From assembly GCA_033809995.1 (NCBI GenBank), contig JAPXKQ010000001.1, positions 62,001 to 126,000 of the forward strand: a stretch of 64,000 nt of DNA. The letters run 5' to 3'. This stretch comes from Paratissierella sp033809995 (GTDB taxonomy: Bacteria; Bacillota; Clostridia; Tissierellales; Tissierellaceae). The notes under the pieces were generated by a model. That model worked only from the letters and a program-made list of their open reading frames with translations, ran no database searches and was not told the DNA's origin. The translations under genes and the position numbers were made by a program. This document shows, in pieces, positions 42,541 to 52,100 of this stretch (position 1 is the stretch's first letter; each line of letters starts with the position of its first letter).

Positions 42541-43473
42541 ATGAGAAATGTAACTATTACAATAGATGGACAAAAAGTCACTGTCCCTGATGACCTTACA
42601 ATCCTTCAAGCGGCTAAGAAGCTTGACATAGAGATTCCTGCCCTATGCTATGATGAAGAATTGGAGATAGTTGCAGCATGTAGGCTTTGTGTAGTAGAGA
42701 TTGAAGGAAGTAGAAAACTTGAAACATCTTGCTCAACAAAGGTTAAGGAAGGTATGGTTGTTAATACTGAAAGCGAAAAGGTTGTAAATACAAGAAAAGA
42801 TATATTACAGCTTTTGTTGGATAGTCACCCAAATGATTGTCTAACATGCCAAAAGGCTGGAGAATGTTACTTACAAAAATATGCTTATAGATATGATGTA
42901 AAATTTAGAGAACATGGCGGGGCAAGAAGACCTGAATTATTAGATACATCAAGCCCCTATATATTGAAGGATAATAGCAAATGTATATTATGTGGTAAGT
43001 GCGTAAGGACTTGTAGTATGGTTAGCGACAGACAAGTATTATCCTTCTCTGAAAGAGGATATGATACAAAGATTATATTTAGTGCAGACCAAAGTATCGA
43101 AGAATCGGCTTGCGTATCATGCAATAGATGTGTTGTTGCTTGTCCAGTAGGAGCATTAGTTGATAAGAGGGCATTAAGAAAGATAAGATCCTGGGAAGGC
43201 GAGGCAACAACTGTTAAATGCAAATCTTGTCAATATGGATGTGATTTTGAAGTTTTATCAAAGAACAAGAAAAAGGTGGCTGTTAGAGCAAAGGCACCTA
43301 CAAATGGTAGACCATTATGTTTGAAGGGAAGACTCTTGACAGAACTTCAAAACGTTGATAATCCAGGAAAACCATATAGAAAGATTGATGGAAAGTTTGT
43401 AGAATCAACATGGACTAAAGCACTAGGATTAGAGGAAGTATTTGAGAAGATAAAAGATATTGGAGAGGAGTAA
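42541..43473 (+). CDS. NuoG-N-terminal/HylA-like iron-sulfur subunit
   Basis: 310 residues, AGGAGGAAAG before the ATG. Domain order: [2Fe-2S] ferredoxin (LCYDEELEIVAACRLC, about 35-62), His-Cys [4Fe-4S] motif (SHPNDCLTCQKAGEC, about 97), two [4Fe-4S] clusters (CILCGKC about 147; CVSCNRC about 190) and a molybdopterin Fe4S4 domain (CKSCQYGC about 226). The protein stops just after this last domain. The order and spacing match the first 300 residues of the next gene product, so it is a truncated paralogue of the catalytic subunit lacking the molybdopterin domain. It should wire electrons between the flavoprotein and formate dehydrogenase. Confidence 0.88.
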   Translation: MRNVTITIDGQKVTVPDDLTILQAAKKLDIEIPALCYDEELEIVAACRLCVVEIEGSRKLETSCSTKVKEGMVVNTESEKVVNTRKDILQLLLDSHPNDCLTCQKAGECYLQKYAYRYDVKFREHGGARRPELLDTSSPYILKDNSKCILCGKCVRTCSMVSDRQVLSFSERGYDTKIIFSADQSIEESACVSCNRCVVACPVGALVDKRALRKIRSWEGEATTVKCKSCQYGCDFEVLSKNKKKVAVRAKAPTNGRPLCLKGRLLTELQNVDNPGKPYRKIDGKFVESTWTKALGLEEVFEKIKDIGEE

Positions 43474-43477
43474 TCTA

Positions 43478-46156
43478 ATGAATATTATTATTGATGGTAT
43501 TCAATATGAGGTAGATAAAGGTACTACTGTTCTTCAAGCTTGTAGAAATGCTGGTATTGATATTCCTACCCTATGTCATGACGAAAGGCTTACTCCCTTT
43601 GCTGCATGTAGACTATGTTTAGTTGAGATAGAAGGTCAAAAGAATCTTGCTACATCATGTAGTACCTTAGTGAAAGATGGTATGGTTGTATATACTCATA
43701 ATGCTAAAGTTCGTAATGCAAGGCGTGAGGTTCTTGACCTAATCATATCAAATCACCCTTTAGAATGCCTAAACTGTGATAAATCAGGGGATTGTAAGCT
43801 TCAAGATTATTGCTACGAATACGAAATATTGGAAGGAAGCTTTAAAGGGGATATGAGAGAGCCTTATGTTGATGATAGCAATCCCTTCTATACTTATGAT
43901 GCGAGAAAATGTATTTTATGTGGATTATGTGTTAGGGTATGTGATGAATTACAATGCACATCTGCTATAGGCTTTGAAGACAGAGGTTTCGATACAGTAG
44001 TTACCACACCTTTTAATGAGGGGTTAATAAATTCCAAATGCGTATCCTGTGGGAACTGTGTATCAGTTTGTCCAGTAGGGGCACTGACTCCTAAGCCATT
44101 GGAAAAGTTTAGACATTGGGAAACTAAAAGGGTAAGAACCACTTGTTCATATTGTGGTGTAGGGTGCCAATTGGATTTAATAGTTAAAGGAAATAAGGTA
44201 TTAGGAGCAGAGCCTGCACCTGGTGAACCTAACAATGGGTTATTATGTGTTAAAGGGAAATTTGCATATAAATTTATAAATCACCCTGATAGACTTAAGA
44301 CTCCATTAATTAAAAGAAATGGAAAGTTTGAAGAGGCTACTTGGGATGAGGCATATAGACTTATTAGAGATAAGGTCAATGAGATAAAGGGAGAACATGG
44401 TCCAGATAGTCTAGCAGGTCTTACATCTGCAAGATGTACTAATGAAGAAAACTATCTATTTCAAAAGCTATTTAGGGCTGTAATAGGAACGAACAATATT
44501 GACCACTGTGCTCGCCTCTGACATGCTTCCACTGTTGCAGGTCTTGCAACTACATTGGGAAGCGGTGCTATGACAAATAGCATACAGGAAATTTTGGATA
44601 CAGATGCTATGTTTGTAATTGGTTCAAATACTACAGAAAACCACCCAGTTATTGGCTCTATTATGAAGCAAGCTTTAAAACGTGGAGCAAAATTAATAGT
44701 TGCTGATCCAAGAAGGATTGAGCTTGCTGAATATGCTGATGTGTTTTTACAATTAAAGCCAGGGACAAATATTGCGTTACTAAATGGTATGATGAATGTA
44801 ATCATTGAAAAAGGATTATATGATAAGGAATATATAGAGACAAGAACAGAGAACTTTGAACAATTAGTTGAACTTGTTAAAGAATATACTCCTGAAAGAG
44901 CAGCTGAAATTTGTGGTGTAGATGCTAATGATATAATCAAGGCAGCTACTATTTATGCTGAGTCTGATAAAGCAGGAATTTATTATACAATGGGTATAAC
45001 ACAACATACAACGGGTACAAACGCTGTTATGTCTGTATCAAATTTAGCATTGATGTGTGGTAATATTGGTAAAGCATCAGCTGGGGTAAATCCACTTAGG
45101 GGACAAAACAATGTTCAAGGTGCTTGTGACATGGGTGGATTACCTGCCGACCTGCCAGGATATCAAAAGGTATTTAAGAAAGAGGTTATAGAAAAATTTG
45201 AAAAGGCTTGGGATACAAAACTATCACCTAAAGCTGGACTTACAATACCTGAAATAATGGATGGAGCGGCATATGGAGATATTAAATTTATGTATATTAT
45301 GGGAGAAAACCCAATGATATCAGACCCGGATATAAACCATGTAAGAGAAGCATTATCTAATCTAGATTTTCTAGTAGTTCAAGATATATTTATGACTGAA
45401 ACATCAGAATTAGCTGATGTAATATTACCAGCAGCATCTTTTGCGGAAAAGGATGGTACCTTCTCAAATACTGAAAGAAGAGTACAAAGGGTAAGAAAGG
45501 CTATTGAACCTATTGGAGATTCAAAACCTGACTGGAAAATTATTATGGATATAATGAACTACTTAGGTTATAAGAAAAGATATATTTCACCATCAGATAT
45601 AATGAATGAAATAGCATCTGTTACACCGTCATATGCAGGGATTAGTTATAGAAGACTTGAAAATGGTGGAATCCAATGGCCTTGTACAGATAGTGAGCAT
45701 CCTGGAACTAGATATCTTCATAAGGCTTCAATTGCACGTGGTAAGGGTATATTTATGCCTGCTGAATATGTGGAAAGTGCAGAGATGCCTGATAGGGAAT
45801 ATCCATATGTATTTACTACTGGTAGAATTCTATATCACTACCATACAAGGACTATGACAGGTAGAGTTGAAGGATTAAATGTACTTGCACCAGAATCATA
45901 TGTTGAAATAAATGAAATTACTGCAAATAGATTGGGTATTTCTAATGGAGATAAGGTAAGACTAACATCAAGGCGTGGAAGTATAGTTACAACTGCAAGA
46001 GTTACTGAGATAATCGATGAAGATGTGTTGTTTATGCCTTTCCATTATGCTGAAGGTGCCGCAAACTATTTGACTAGTACAAAACTAGATTCTATCGCAA
46101 AGATACCGGAGTTAAAGGTTGCAGCGGTGAGGATGGAGAAGATAACTAACAGCTAA
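43478..46156 (+). CDS. fdhF: Selenocysteine formate dehydrogenase catalytic subunit
   Basis: 893 codons (892 residues) read through the TGA at 44519-44521 as selenocysteine 348; gene finders split it in two. The ATG at 43478 follows GGAGAGGAG. N-terminal [2Fe-2S] (about 35-65), His-Cys [4Fe-4S] (about 90-110), two [4Fe-4S] clusters (about 145 and 188) and the molybdopterin Fe4S4 domain (CSYCGVGC, about 222). The catalytic domain has HCARL-Sec-HASTVAGLATTLGSG, with the catalytic Sec-His pair of FdhH. MGDT-like GITQHTTGTNAV and the C-terminal dinucleotide-binding part (TGRILYHYHTRTMTGR) follow. It oxidises formate to carbon dioxide, or the reverse, with a Mo- or W-bis-MGD cofactor. Metal choice cannot be read. 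Confidence 0.95.
44522..44558 (+). promoter_or_regulatory. SECIS element of fdhF
   Basis: Directly after the UGA, GTTGCA (44534-44539) pairs perfectly with TGCAAC (44545-44550) around the loop GGTCT. The E. coli fdhF SECIS apical stem-loop has nearly the same GUUGCAGGUCUGCAC sequence and the same distance from the UGA. It would bind SelB for selenocysteine insertion. Confidence 0.9.
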
Positions 46157-46478
46157 CAGTGAATAACAATTTTAGTGAATAAGTAATAGTGAATAGTGAA
46201 TAACAATTGACAATGGACAGTTGACAATGGACAATGAAAAAACAAAGGGGAGTGTCATATCGACCATAGTGGAGATATCTCCTCTTTTGCAGGATAATCA
46301 TTGCTGGTGTCATGCTGAGCGATTGAGCGAAGCATCCCATAGTATTATGGGTATCAAGCAAAACAGAGATCCTTCATGTTTTCAGGATGACTTAAGCAGT
46401 AAATTAGGGACTTTCATTGTGAACTGCCGTGTGCTCGACAGTAGAAATTTCTAAAATTTCTCTAAGTGGGTATGAATT
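46157..46478. repeat. Intergenic repeat mosaic
   Basis: Tandem AACAGCTAACAG, GTGAATAGTGAATAAC and ACAATGGACAGTTGACAATGG units, then two copies of the dispersed element (GTCATGCTGAGCG...GAAGCATCCC; AGAGATCCTTC...GGATGAC in reverse). Any reading frame here is repeat-derived. Confidence 0.7.
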
Positions 46479-46493
46479 GACCGAGGTAAGATA

Positions 46494-47216
46494 ATGGATG
46501 ATGAAAGTTTAATCAATAAATTAAATTTAAATGAAGAAGAAGTAATATCTTTTGTCGGTGGAGGCGGTAAAACTACTGTTATTGAGATGTTGGCTGCTCA
46601 ACTAAAAAATGCGGGTAAAAGTGTACTATCAACAACATCAACTGCAATTTTTAAGCCCCAAAAAGGATACGATACAATTTTTGTTGGGGATATACCTTGC
46701 GGCTATATCCCTAATAAAAATTCAATAACAGTTTATGGAGAATATGAGGTAGATAGGAAACTTAGGGTTAAGGATATTTCAAAAATAGATGATTTAATAA
46801 AAAAGAATATATTCGATTTTATTTTGATAGAAGCAGATGGCTCTAAGGGAAAGCCAATAAAGGCTCCTGCAAATCACGAGCCGGTTGTATTAAATTGCAC
46901 AACTATTACAGTAGGTATGATTGGTATGGACTGTTTGGGTAAAAAAATATGTGATACAGCCCATAGACCGGAAATATTGGCAGATTTACTTGAAACAACA
47001 ATTGATCATATAATTGAGTTTAATGATATTGTAAAATTGTCAATATATGAAAATGGAATTTTTAAAAAGAGTAAAGGGAGAAAAATTCTTTTTCTTAACA
47101 AGGTAGATAACAGGCAATTAGGTATTGTTGAAAAGATCAAGAAGGGTTTAGAAGATACAGATATAGATGTGGTTGTTGGGAAAAAGTTGAGCAGTGAAAA
47201 ACTAGCTAACAGCTAA
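46494..47216 (+). CDS. yqeC: YqeC, selenium-dependent Mo hydroxylase accessory protein
   Basis: 240 residues, GAGGTAAG before the ATG. P-loop SFVGGGGKTTVIEMLA at the N-terminus and LIEADGSKGKPIKAPANHEPV near residue 120 are YqeC hallmarks. The family co-occurs with selenium-labelled molybdenum hydroxylases and is thought to help mature their cofactor, probably as an NTPase. The 3' end runs into AACAGCTAACAGC repeat units (about the last six codons), so repeat expansion may have altered the C-terminus. Confidence 0.88.
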   Translation: MDDESLINKLNLNEEEVISFVGGGGKTTVIEMLAAQLKNAGKSVLSTTSTAIFKPQKGYDTIFVGDIPCGYIPNKNSITVYGEYEVDRKLRVKDISKIDDLIKKNIFDFILIEADGSKGKPIKAPANHEPVVLNCTTITVGMIGMDCLGKKICDTAHRPEILADLLETTIDHIIEFNDIVKLSIYENGIFKKSKGRKILFLNKVDNRQLGIVEKIKKGLEDTDIDVVVGKKLSSEKLANS

Positions 47217-47548
47217 CAGCTAACAGTGAAAAACAAATTGACAATTGACAGTTGACAATGGACAATTAAAAACAGGGGATTCCTCCATGTTATCGGAATG
47301 ACAAACACTGTAGGTGTCATCTCGAAGATGCCCTAACCCGATTTATGATACATTTTCATAAATCGATGGTAGGTCATTCGCAATGAATTCCAAATTCGTG
47401 TGACTAGAAGGAACAAACGAATTTGATGAATGAAACTGCGTCGAAGTAGAGAGATCTCCTCTTTTAGACCCAAGAGAATGACCTTAACAATTGTGAATTG
47501 TGCATTGTGAACTGTGAATTGAATATAATTGTGAATTGTGAATTGAAA
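47208..47548. repeat. Intergenic repeat mosaic with duplicated 100-bp block
   Basis: AACAGCTAACAG and AATTGACAATTGACAG units, then a block (about 47329-47460) nearly identical to 23369-23500, then GTGAATTGTGCATTGTGAACTG units. It splits yqeC from yqeB. Confidence 0.75.
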
Positions 47549-47561
47549 GATGGTGTTATAA

Positions 47562-48362
47562 ATGGATATAGTAATTGTAAGAGGCGGAGGGGATATAGCA
47601 ACAGGTATAGCCCATAGATTATTTATGTCTGGGTTTAATGTTGTTATATTGGAAATCAAAAATCCTTCATCTATAAGACGTGCAGTCTGTTTTAGTGAGG
47701 CTATATATGAAAAAGAAACTATAGTAGAGGGTGTAAAGGCAGTTCATGTAAAAGGAATAAAAGATATATATCATTCGATAAATAATGGAGAGATACCTGT
47801 TTTAATAGATGAAGTTGGAGAATGTATCAAAACACTAAATCCAATAGCAGTTGTAGATAGCATTTTGGCTAAGAAGAATTTAGGCACTACAAGAGATTTA
47901 GCTCCGATTACAATAGGTGTAGGACCGGGATTTGAAGCAGGTGTAGATGTGGATTTAGTTGTTGAAAGTATGAGAGGGCACAATCTTGGGAAGGTTTTGC
48001 ATACTGGAAAGGCACAGGAGAATACAGGTATTCCAGGCATAATAATGGGATATGGTGAGGAAAGAGTTATTAGAGCCTCAAGGGATGGAATTATTTCAAA
48101 CATTCACAAAATAGGTGATATTGTTGAAAAGGGTACTCCAATATGTAAGATAGAAGACGAATATATTAATGCTAGAATTTCAGGAGTAATTAGAGGACTT
48201 ATAAAAGATGGGCTATTGGTAAGTAAAGGGCTTAAAATTGGAGATATCGATCCTAGAGGTATAAAGACAAATGCATTTACAATTTCTGATAAAGCAAGAG
48301 CTATAGGAGGCGGTGTATTGGAAGCCATCTTGTATTTACAAAGGAGGAACAATAAGTGTTAG
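47562..48362 (+). CDS. yqeB: YqeB, selenium-dependent molybdenum hydroxylase system protein
   Basis: 266 residues. Family features: IVIVRGGGDIATGIAHRLF at the start and VGPGFEAGVDVDLVVES in the middle; the C-terminal half has a biotinyl-like swivelling domain (IVEKGTPICKIED). It is a marker of selenium-dependent molybdenum hydroxylases, acting presumably in selenium transfer to the cofactor. Its stop overlaps the XdhC-type gene by 7 nt. Confidence 0.9.
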   Translation: MDIVIVRGGGDIATGIAHRLFMSGFNVVILEIKNPSSIRRAVCFSEAIYEKETIVEGVKAVHVKGIKDIYHSINNGEIPVLIDEVGECIKTLNPIAVVDSILAKKNLGTTRDLAPITIGVGPGFEAGVDVDLVVESMRGHNLGKVLHTGKAQENTGIPGIIMGYGEERVIRASRDGIISNIHKIGDIVEKGTPICKIEDEYINARISGVIRGLIKDGLLVSKGLKIGDIDPRGIKTNAFTISDKARAIGGGVLEAILYLQRRNNKC

Positions 48363-49174
48363 AGATATCCATTTTAAAAAATACATTAGAGCTTGTAGAA
48401 AAAGGCGTAGAGCTAGCATTAGTAACCATTACCAAATCTGAAGGGTCAACACCTAGGGTTACAGGAGCCCAAATGTCAGTATTAAAGGATGGGTCTATTA
48501 TTGGAACAATAGGTGGTGGGGCAATAGAAAAAAAGGCGATAGAATTAGCTTTAGAAGCCATAGAAAATGGAGAAAGCAAGAGCGTTTATCTACCTTTAGC
48601 TGATGAAGGAATGGTTTGTGGTGGTGAAATTGAGATATTTATTCAAGTTTATAAACCACGTCCAGAAATATTAATAGTAGGCGGTGGGCATGTTTCTTTG
48701 GCCTTATATAAGATTGCATCCCTTTTAAATTTTGATATTGTAATATTTGAGGATAGAGAAGAGTTTATTAATCATGAGAGATTTCCAAATGCTAAAAAAT
48801 TGATCTTTGGGAAGATTGATGAGGAATTAAAAGAATATAAAATTGATGAAAATTCATATATAGTTATAGTAACACGAGGCCATAAATATGATGGTGAAGC
48901 CCTAGAAGCTGTAATAGATTCAAACGCAAGGTATATTGGCGTTATTGGCAGTAAAAAGAAAGTCATCAATATGTTTAGCATTCTAAGAGACAGATGCATT
49001 ACAGAAGATAAGTTGTCAAAGATATACGCACCTATTGGTCTAGATATAGCTGACAATTCCCCTGAAGAAATAGCAATTAGTATATTGGCTGAAATTCTAG
49101 CTGTTAAAAACAATAAAAATGCAGGTCATATGAAATTAACCACACTACCTCCACGGGTACATGGAAAGGAATGA
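48356..49174 (+). CDS. XdhC/CoxI-family cofactor insertion protein
   Basis: 272 residues from a GTG with AGGAGG upstream inside yqeB. XdhC N-terminal domain (LVTITKSEGSTPRVTGAQMSV, GTIGGGAIE, MVCGGEIEIF) and a Rossmann C-terminal domain (ILIVGGGHVSLALYKIA; GVIGSKKKVINMFSIL). XdhC binds sulfurated molybdenum cofactor and inserts it into hydroxylases. Coupled to YqeB, it should serve a selenium-dependent hydroxylase. No hydroxylase gene is in the window. Confidence 0.92.
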   Translation: MLEISILKNTLELVEKGVELALVTITKSEGSTPRVTGAQMSVLKDGSIIGTIGGGAIEKKAIELALEAIENGESKSVYLPLADEGMVCGGEIEIFIQVYKPRPEILIVGGGHVSLALYKIASLLNFDIVIFEDREEFINHERFPNAKKLIFGKIDEELKEYKIDENSYIVIVTRGHKYDGEALEAVIDSNARYIGVIGSKKKVINMFSILRDRCITEDKLSKIYAPIGLDIADNSPEEIAISILAEILAVKNNKNAGHMKLTTLPPRVHGKE

Positions 49175-49181
49175 TATAAAC

Positions 49182-49679
49182 ATGTTTACTGTTGGAATTA
49201 TCACTTCAAGTGACAAGGGTTCAAAAGGAGAGAGGGAGGATTTATCGGGTAAAGCTATAGCTGATATTGTTATTAATAAAGGATATACAGTGAAAAGACA
49301 AGTAATCCTTCCAGATGAAGAAGATACCTTATCTAAAGAGATGATTTATATGGCAGATGATTTAGCAATAGATTTAATCCTTACAACTGGAGGTACTGGA
49401 TTTAGTGAAAGAGATGTAACTCCTGAAGCAACCATTAAAGTTTGTACAAAGATGGCTAATGGAATTGCAGAGGCAATTAGATATAATAGTCTCAATATCA
49501 CTCCTAGAGCAATGCTATCTAGGGCAGTTTCCGGAATTAGAAATAATACACTTATCATAAATTTACCGGGTAGCCCAAAGGCAGTGAAGGAATCATTAGA
49601 TTATGCAATAGATAGTATCCACCATGGTTTGGAAATACTTACAGGGAAAGCAAGTGAGTGTGCGACACCACAAAAATAA
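49182..49679 (+). CDS. mogA: Molybdopterin adenylyltransferase MogA/MoaB family
   Basis: 165 residues from the ATG at 49182; AAGGAA lies about 10 nt upstream, and the family begins at this Met. Motifs: GIITSSDKGSKGEREDLSG at the start and TTGGTGFSERDVTPEAT near 75. It adenylates molybdopterin before metal insertion by MoeA. It starts 7 nt after the XdhC-type gene. Confidence 0.93.
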   Translation: MFTVGIITSSDKGSKGEREDLSGKAIADIVINKGYTVKRQVILPDEEDTLSKEMIYMADDLAIDLILTTGGTGFSERDVTPEATIKVCTKMANGIAEAIRYNSLNITPRAMLSRAVSGIRNNTLIINLPGSPKAVKESLDYAIDSIHHGLEILTGKASECATPQK

Positions 49680-49690
49680 GGAGCATTCGA

Positions 49691-50296
49691 ATGAAGAAAT
49701 TTGGAACGGCAATTATTCTTGCTGGTGGTAAAAGTTTTAGAATGGGATTTGATAAACAATTTTTACAAATCTCTGAAAAAAGACTTATGGAGGATATAAT
49801 ATCTCATTTGGAAACTGAATTCGAAGACATTGTAGTTGTAACGAACAAGCCAGAAGAATATCAGAATTTTTCATATAGAATAACAAGTGATATATATAAA
49901 GATGTTGGACCCCTTGGTGGTGTCCATGCAGGGCTTAGTATTTCAAACAGTAAATTTGCCTTTGTTGTAGCTTGTGATATGCCTAAACTCAATATGGACT
50001 ATATAAGGTATATGAAAAATATACTAGATGAAGATAAGTTAGGAATAGCCACAAGGATTGGAGAATATATTGAACCTTTTAGTGCTTTTTACTCCATTGA
50101 AATGATAGGATATATAGAAAGGTATATTGATAGCGGTCAAAGATCTATCACTAAATTTTTAGGACAAATGGATATTGATTTAGTGGAAGAGAAAACAGTT
50201 AAGGAATACAGTCCTAATTTGGATATATTTCTAAATTTAAATACAAAGGAAGATTTAGATAATTATATGGCATATATTGATAATAAATACAAATAA
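49691..50296 (+). CDS. mobA: Molybdenum cofactor guanylyltransferase MobA
   Basis: 201 residues from the ATG at 49691 with AAGGAG upstream. Signature AIILAGGKSFRMGFDKQFL at 5-25 and the metal-binding FVVACDMPKLN near 97. It adds GMP to Mo- or W-pterin to make the MGD cofactor, which the adjacent formate dehydrogenase requires. Last gene before a bidirectional terminator. Confidence 0.93.
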   Translation: MKKFGTAIILAGGKSFRMGFDKQFLQISEKRLMEDIISHLETEFEDIVVVTNKPEEYQNFSYRITSDIYKDVGPLGGVHAGLSISNSKFAFVVACDMPKLNMDYIRYMKNILDEDKLGIATRIGEYIEPFSAFYSIEMIGYIERYIDSGQRSITKFLGQMDIDLVEEKTVKEYSPNLDIFLNLNTKEDLDNYMAYIDNKYK

Positions 50297-50327
50297 AACT
50301 TCTTGGTGCTTCCAAGAAGTTTTTTTG
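50295..50327. terminator. Bidirectional terminator between mobA and modC
   Basis: AAAACTTCTTGG/CCAAGAAGTTTT perfect 12-bp stem, 5-nt loop, T-run on the plus strand and A-run on the other side. Confidence 0.9.
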
Positions 50328-50368
50328 TACTATGGATTTGCTTAAATATAAATCCAAATATATTAATA

Positions 50369-51412
50369 TTAGTAAAGCTGTAATAAATTTTCTTTGTTGA
50401 ATTGAATATTTATTAGGCTATTTGTTTCTAAATTATTAAATTCTTCGCTAGTGATATCAACATAGATAAGGGTGTCTTTACTGTCCATTGGTGATAATAT
50501 TAGTGTTTTTGATAACCTATTTTCTATTTTGCTAATAATTTGAAATTCATAAGTATTGTCATCATTTAAATCATCACAAATACTAATATTATATTCATGG
50601 ATTCCAATAAATTTTAAATTATCTTTCACATCAGAATTACAAAGAAGCTCAATTCCCCAATCTATAGCATAGATTTTGTTATTGTTAATTTTCTTAGCTC
50701 TTGATATATTTTTGCAACCAATAAGTATGGCTGAATTTGTTTTTTTAGGAGAATTAAATAAAATATCCTTTTCTTCCAATTCATCTATTTTGCCATTGTT
50801 TAGGACTGCAATTTTATCACATATTCTATATACTTCATCTTTATTGTGCGATACATATAATGAATTTCCCTTATGAGAGTTCAAAATAGAAATTAATTCT
50901 TGTTCCATCTGCCATTTTAAATGTTCGTCTAGTGCAGAGAATGGCTCATCAAACAATAATACTTCCGGTTCATTTACTAACATTCTTGCCAAAGCAACTC
51001 TTTGTTGTTGACCTCCAGATAATTGATGAGGATAATTTTTTTCCAATCCGCTTAGATGGAAATCGGAAATCTTTTGTCTTACGATTTCTTTTTTATTAGT
51101 ATAATCCTTAGGAACGCCAATGGCTATATTTTCTTCAAGTGTCATATTAGGGAAAAGTGCATAGTTCTGAAATAAAAGTCCTACTTTTCTGTTTTGAGGA
51201 GGTAAATTGATCTTTTTCTCACTGTCAAAAAGAGTTCTACCATTTAATATAATTTGGCCTTCATCTGGAGTTTCAACACCTGCAATACATTTTAGCGTCA
51301 TACTTTTTCCGCAACCGGAAGAACCTAAAAGAGCAAGTGTTTCACCATTAGTACTAAATTCAATATCTAATAAAAAACTACCTAATCTCTTTTTGATTTT
51401 AACATAAAGCAT
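50369..51412 (-). CDS. modC: Molybdate ABC transporter ATPase
   Basis: 347 residues. Walker A GSSGCGKSM, signature LSGGQQQR, Walker B VLLFDEPFSALDEHLK, H-loop VSHNKDE. The C-terminal 110 residues are a divergent TOBE-like region. It powers molybdate uptake with ModB and ModA. GAGGAGG lies upstream and the ATG directly follows the modB stop. Confidence 0.93.
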   Translation of the reverse strand: MLYVKIKKRLGSFLLDIEFSTNGETLALLGSSGCGKSMTLKCIAGVETPDEGQIILNGRTLFDSEKKINLPPQNRKVGLLFQNYALFPNMTLEENIAIGVPKDYTNKKEIVRQKISDFHLSGLEKNYPHQLSGGQQQRVALARMLVNEPEVLLFDEPFSALDEHLKWQMEQELISILNSHKGNSLYVSHNKDEVYRICDKIAVLNNGKIDELEEKDILFNSPKKTNSAILIGCKNISRAKKINNNKIYAIDWGIELLCNSDVKDNLKFIGIHEYNISICDDLNDDNTYEFQIISKIENRLSKTLILSPMDSKDTLIYVDITSEEFNNLETNSLINIQFNKENLLQLY

Positions 51413-52087
51413 CTATAATCCTCCTCGTATAAATTTTCCTAGCTTATTGTTTTCGAAATTATTCATTAAGATAATTGAGATGAAGGATAATAATACCATT
51501 ATTAAAACCCACTTATAGGCTAAAGTTCTATTGCCAGCTTGTACTGCACTATAGACTGCTACAGCCATAGTCTGTGTTTTGCCAGGTATATTGCCAGATA
51601 TCATAATTGTTGCACCAAATTCTCCCATTGCACGTGCAAAGGAAAGAATTGTGCCTGCCATAATGCTAGATAAGCAATTTGGCATTACAATTTTCCAAAA
51701 TATTTCATGTTCCTTTAACCCCAAGGTTCTAGCAACATAGATAATATTTCTATCCAATTGCTCAAAAGCACCACGGGCAGTTCTATACATTAAGGGGAAT
51801 GATACAACAGTTGATGCAATAATTGTTGCACTTGAGGAAAATACAATTGATAAGTCAAACATGGATAGAAATTTTCCGATGATGCTATTTTTCCCCAGAA
51901 ATATTAATAAAAAAAAGCCAACCACTGTAGGTGGTAATACTAGTGGAAGAGTCAAGACTCCATCCACTAGCCCCTTAAATTTTTTTAACTTAGTTGTAAA
52001 ATAAGCACTATATATACCCAAAACAAAGGTAATAAGCGTTGAAACTATAGCTGCTTTTAGCGATATTAATAATGGAGAATAATTCAT
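51413..52087 (-). CDS. modB: Molybdate ABC transporter permease
   Basis: 224 residues from the ATG at 52087 with GGAGG upstream. Five to six membrane helices; permease EAA loop VARTLGLKEHEIFWKIVMPN; conserved LPLVLPPTVVGFFLL. Middle gene of modABC. Confidence 0.93.
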   Translation of the reverse strand: MNYSPLLISLKAAIVSTLITFVLGIYSAYFTTKLKKFKGLVDGVLTLPLVLPPTVVGFFLLIFLGKNSIIGKFLSMFDLSIVFSSSATIIASTVVSFPLMYRTARGAFEQLDRNIIYVARTLGLKEHEIFWKIVMPNCLSSIMAGTILSFARAMGEFGATIMISGNIPGKTQTMAVAVYSAVQAGNRTLAYKWVLIMVLLSFISIILMNNFENNKLGKFIRGGL

Positions 52088-52100
52088 GATAACCTCCAAA

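Noticed and set aside
44519..44521. TGA as a stop codon making fdhF a pseudogene
   Set aside because: Downstream frame continues in phase with full conservation, the residue position is the known Sec site, and a SECIS hairpin follows.
46221..46454. 77-codon reading frame in the gap after fdhF
   Set aside because: Entirely made of repeat units shared with other gaps.
47333..47659. 108-codon minus-strand frame
   Set aside because: Repeat-derived and overlaps the start of yqeB.
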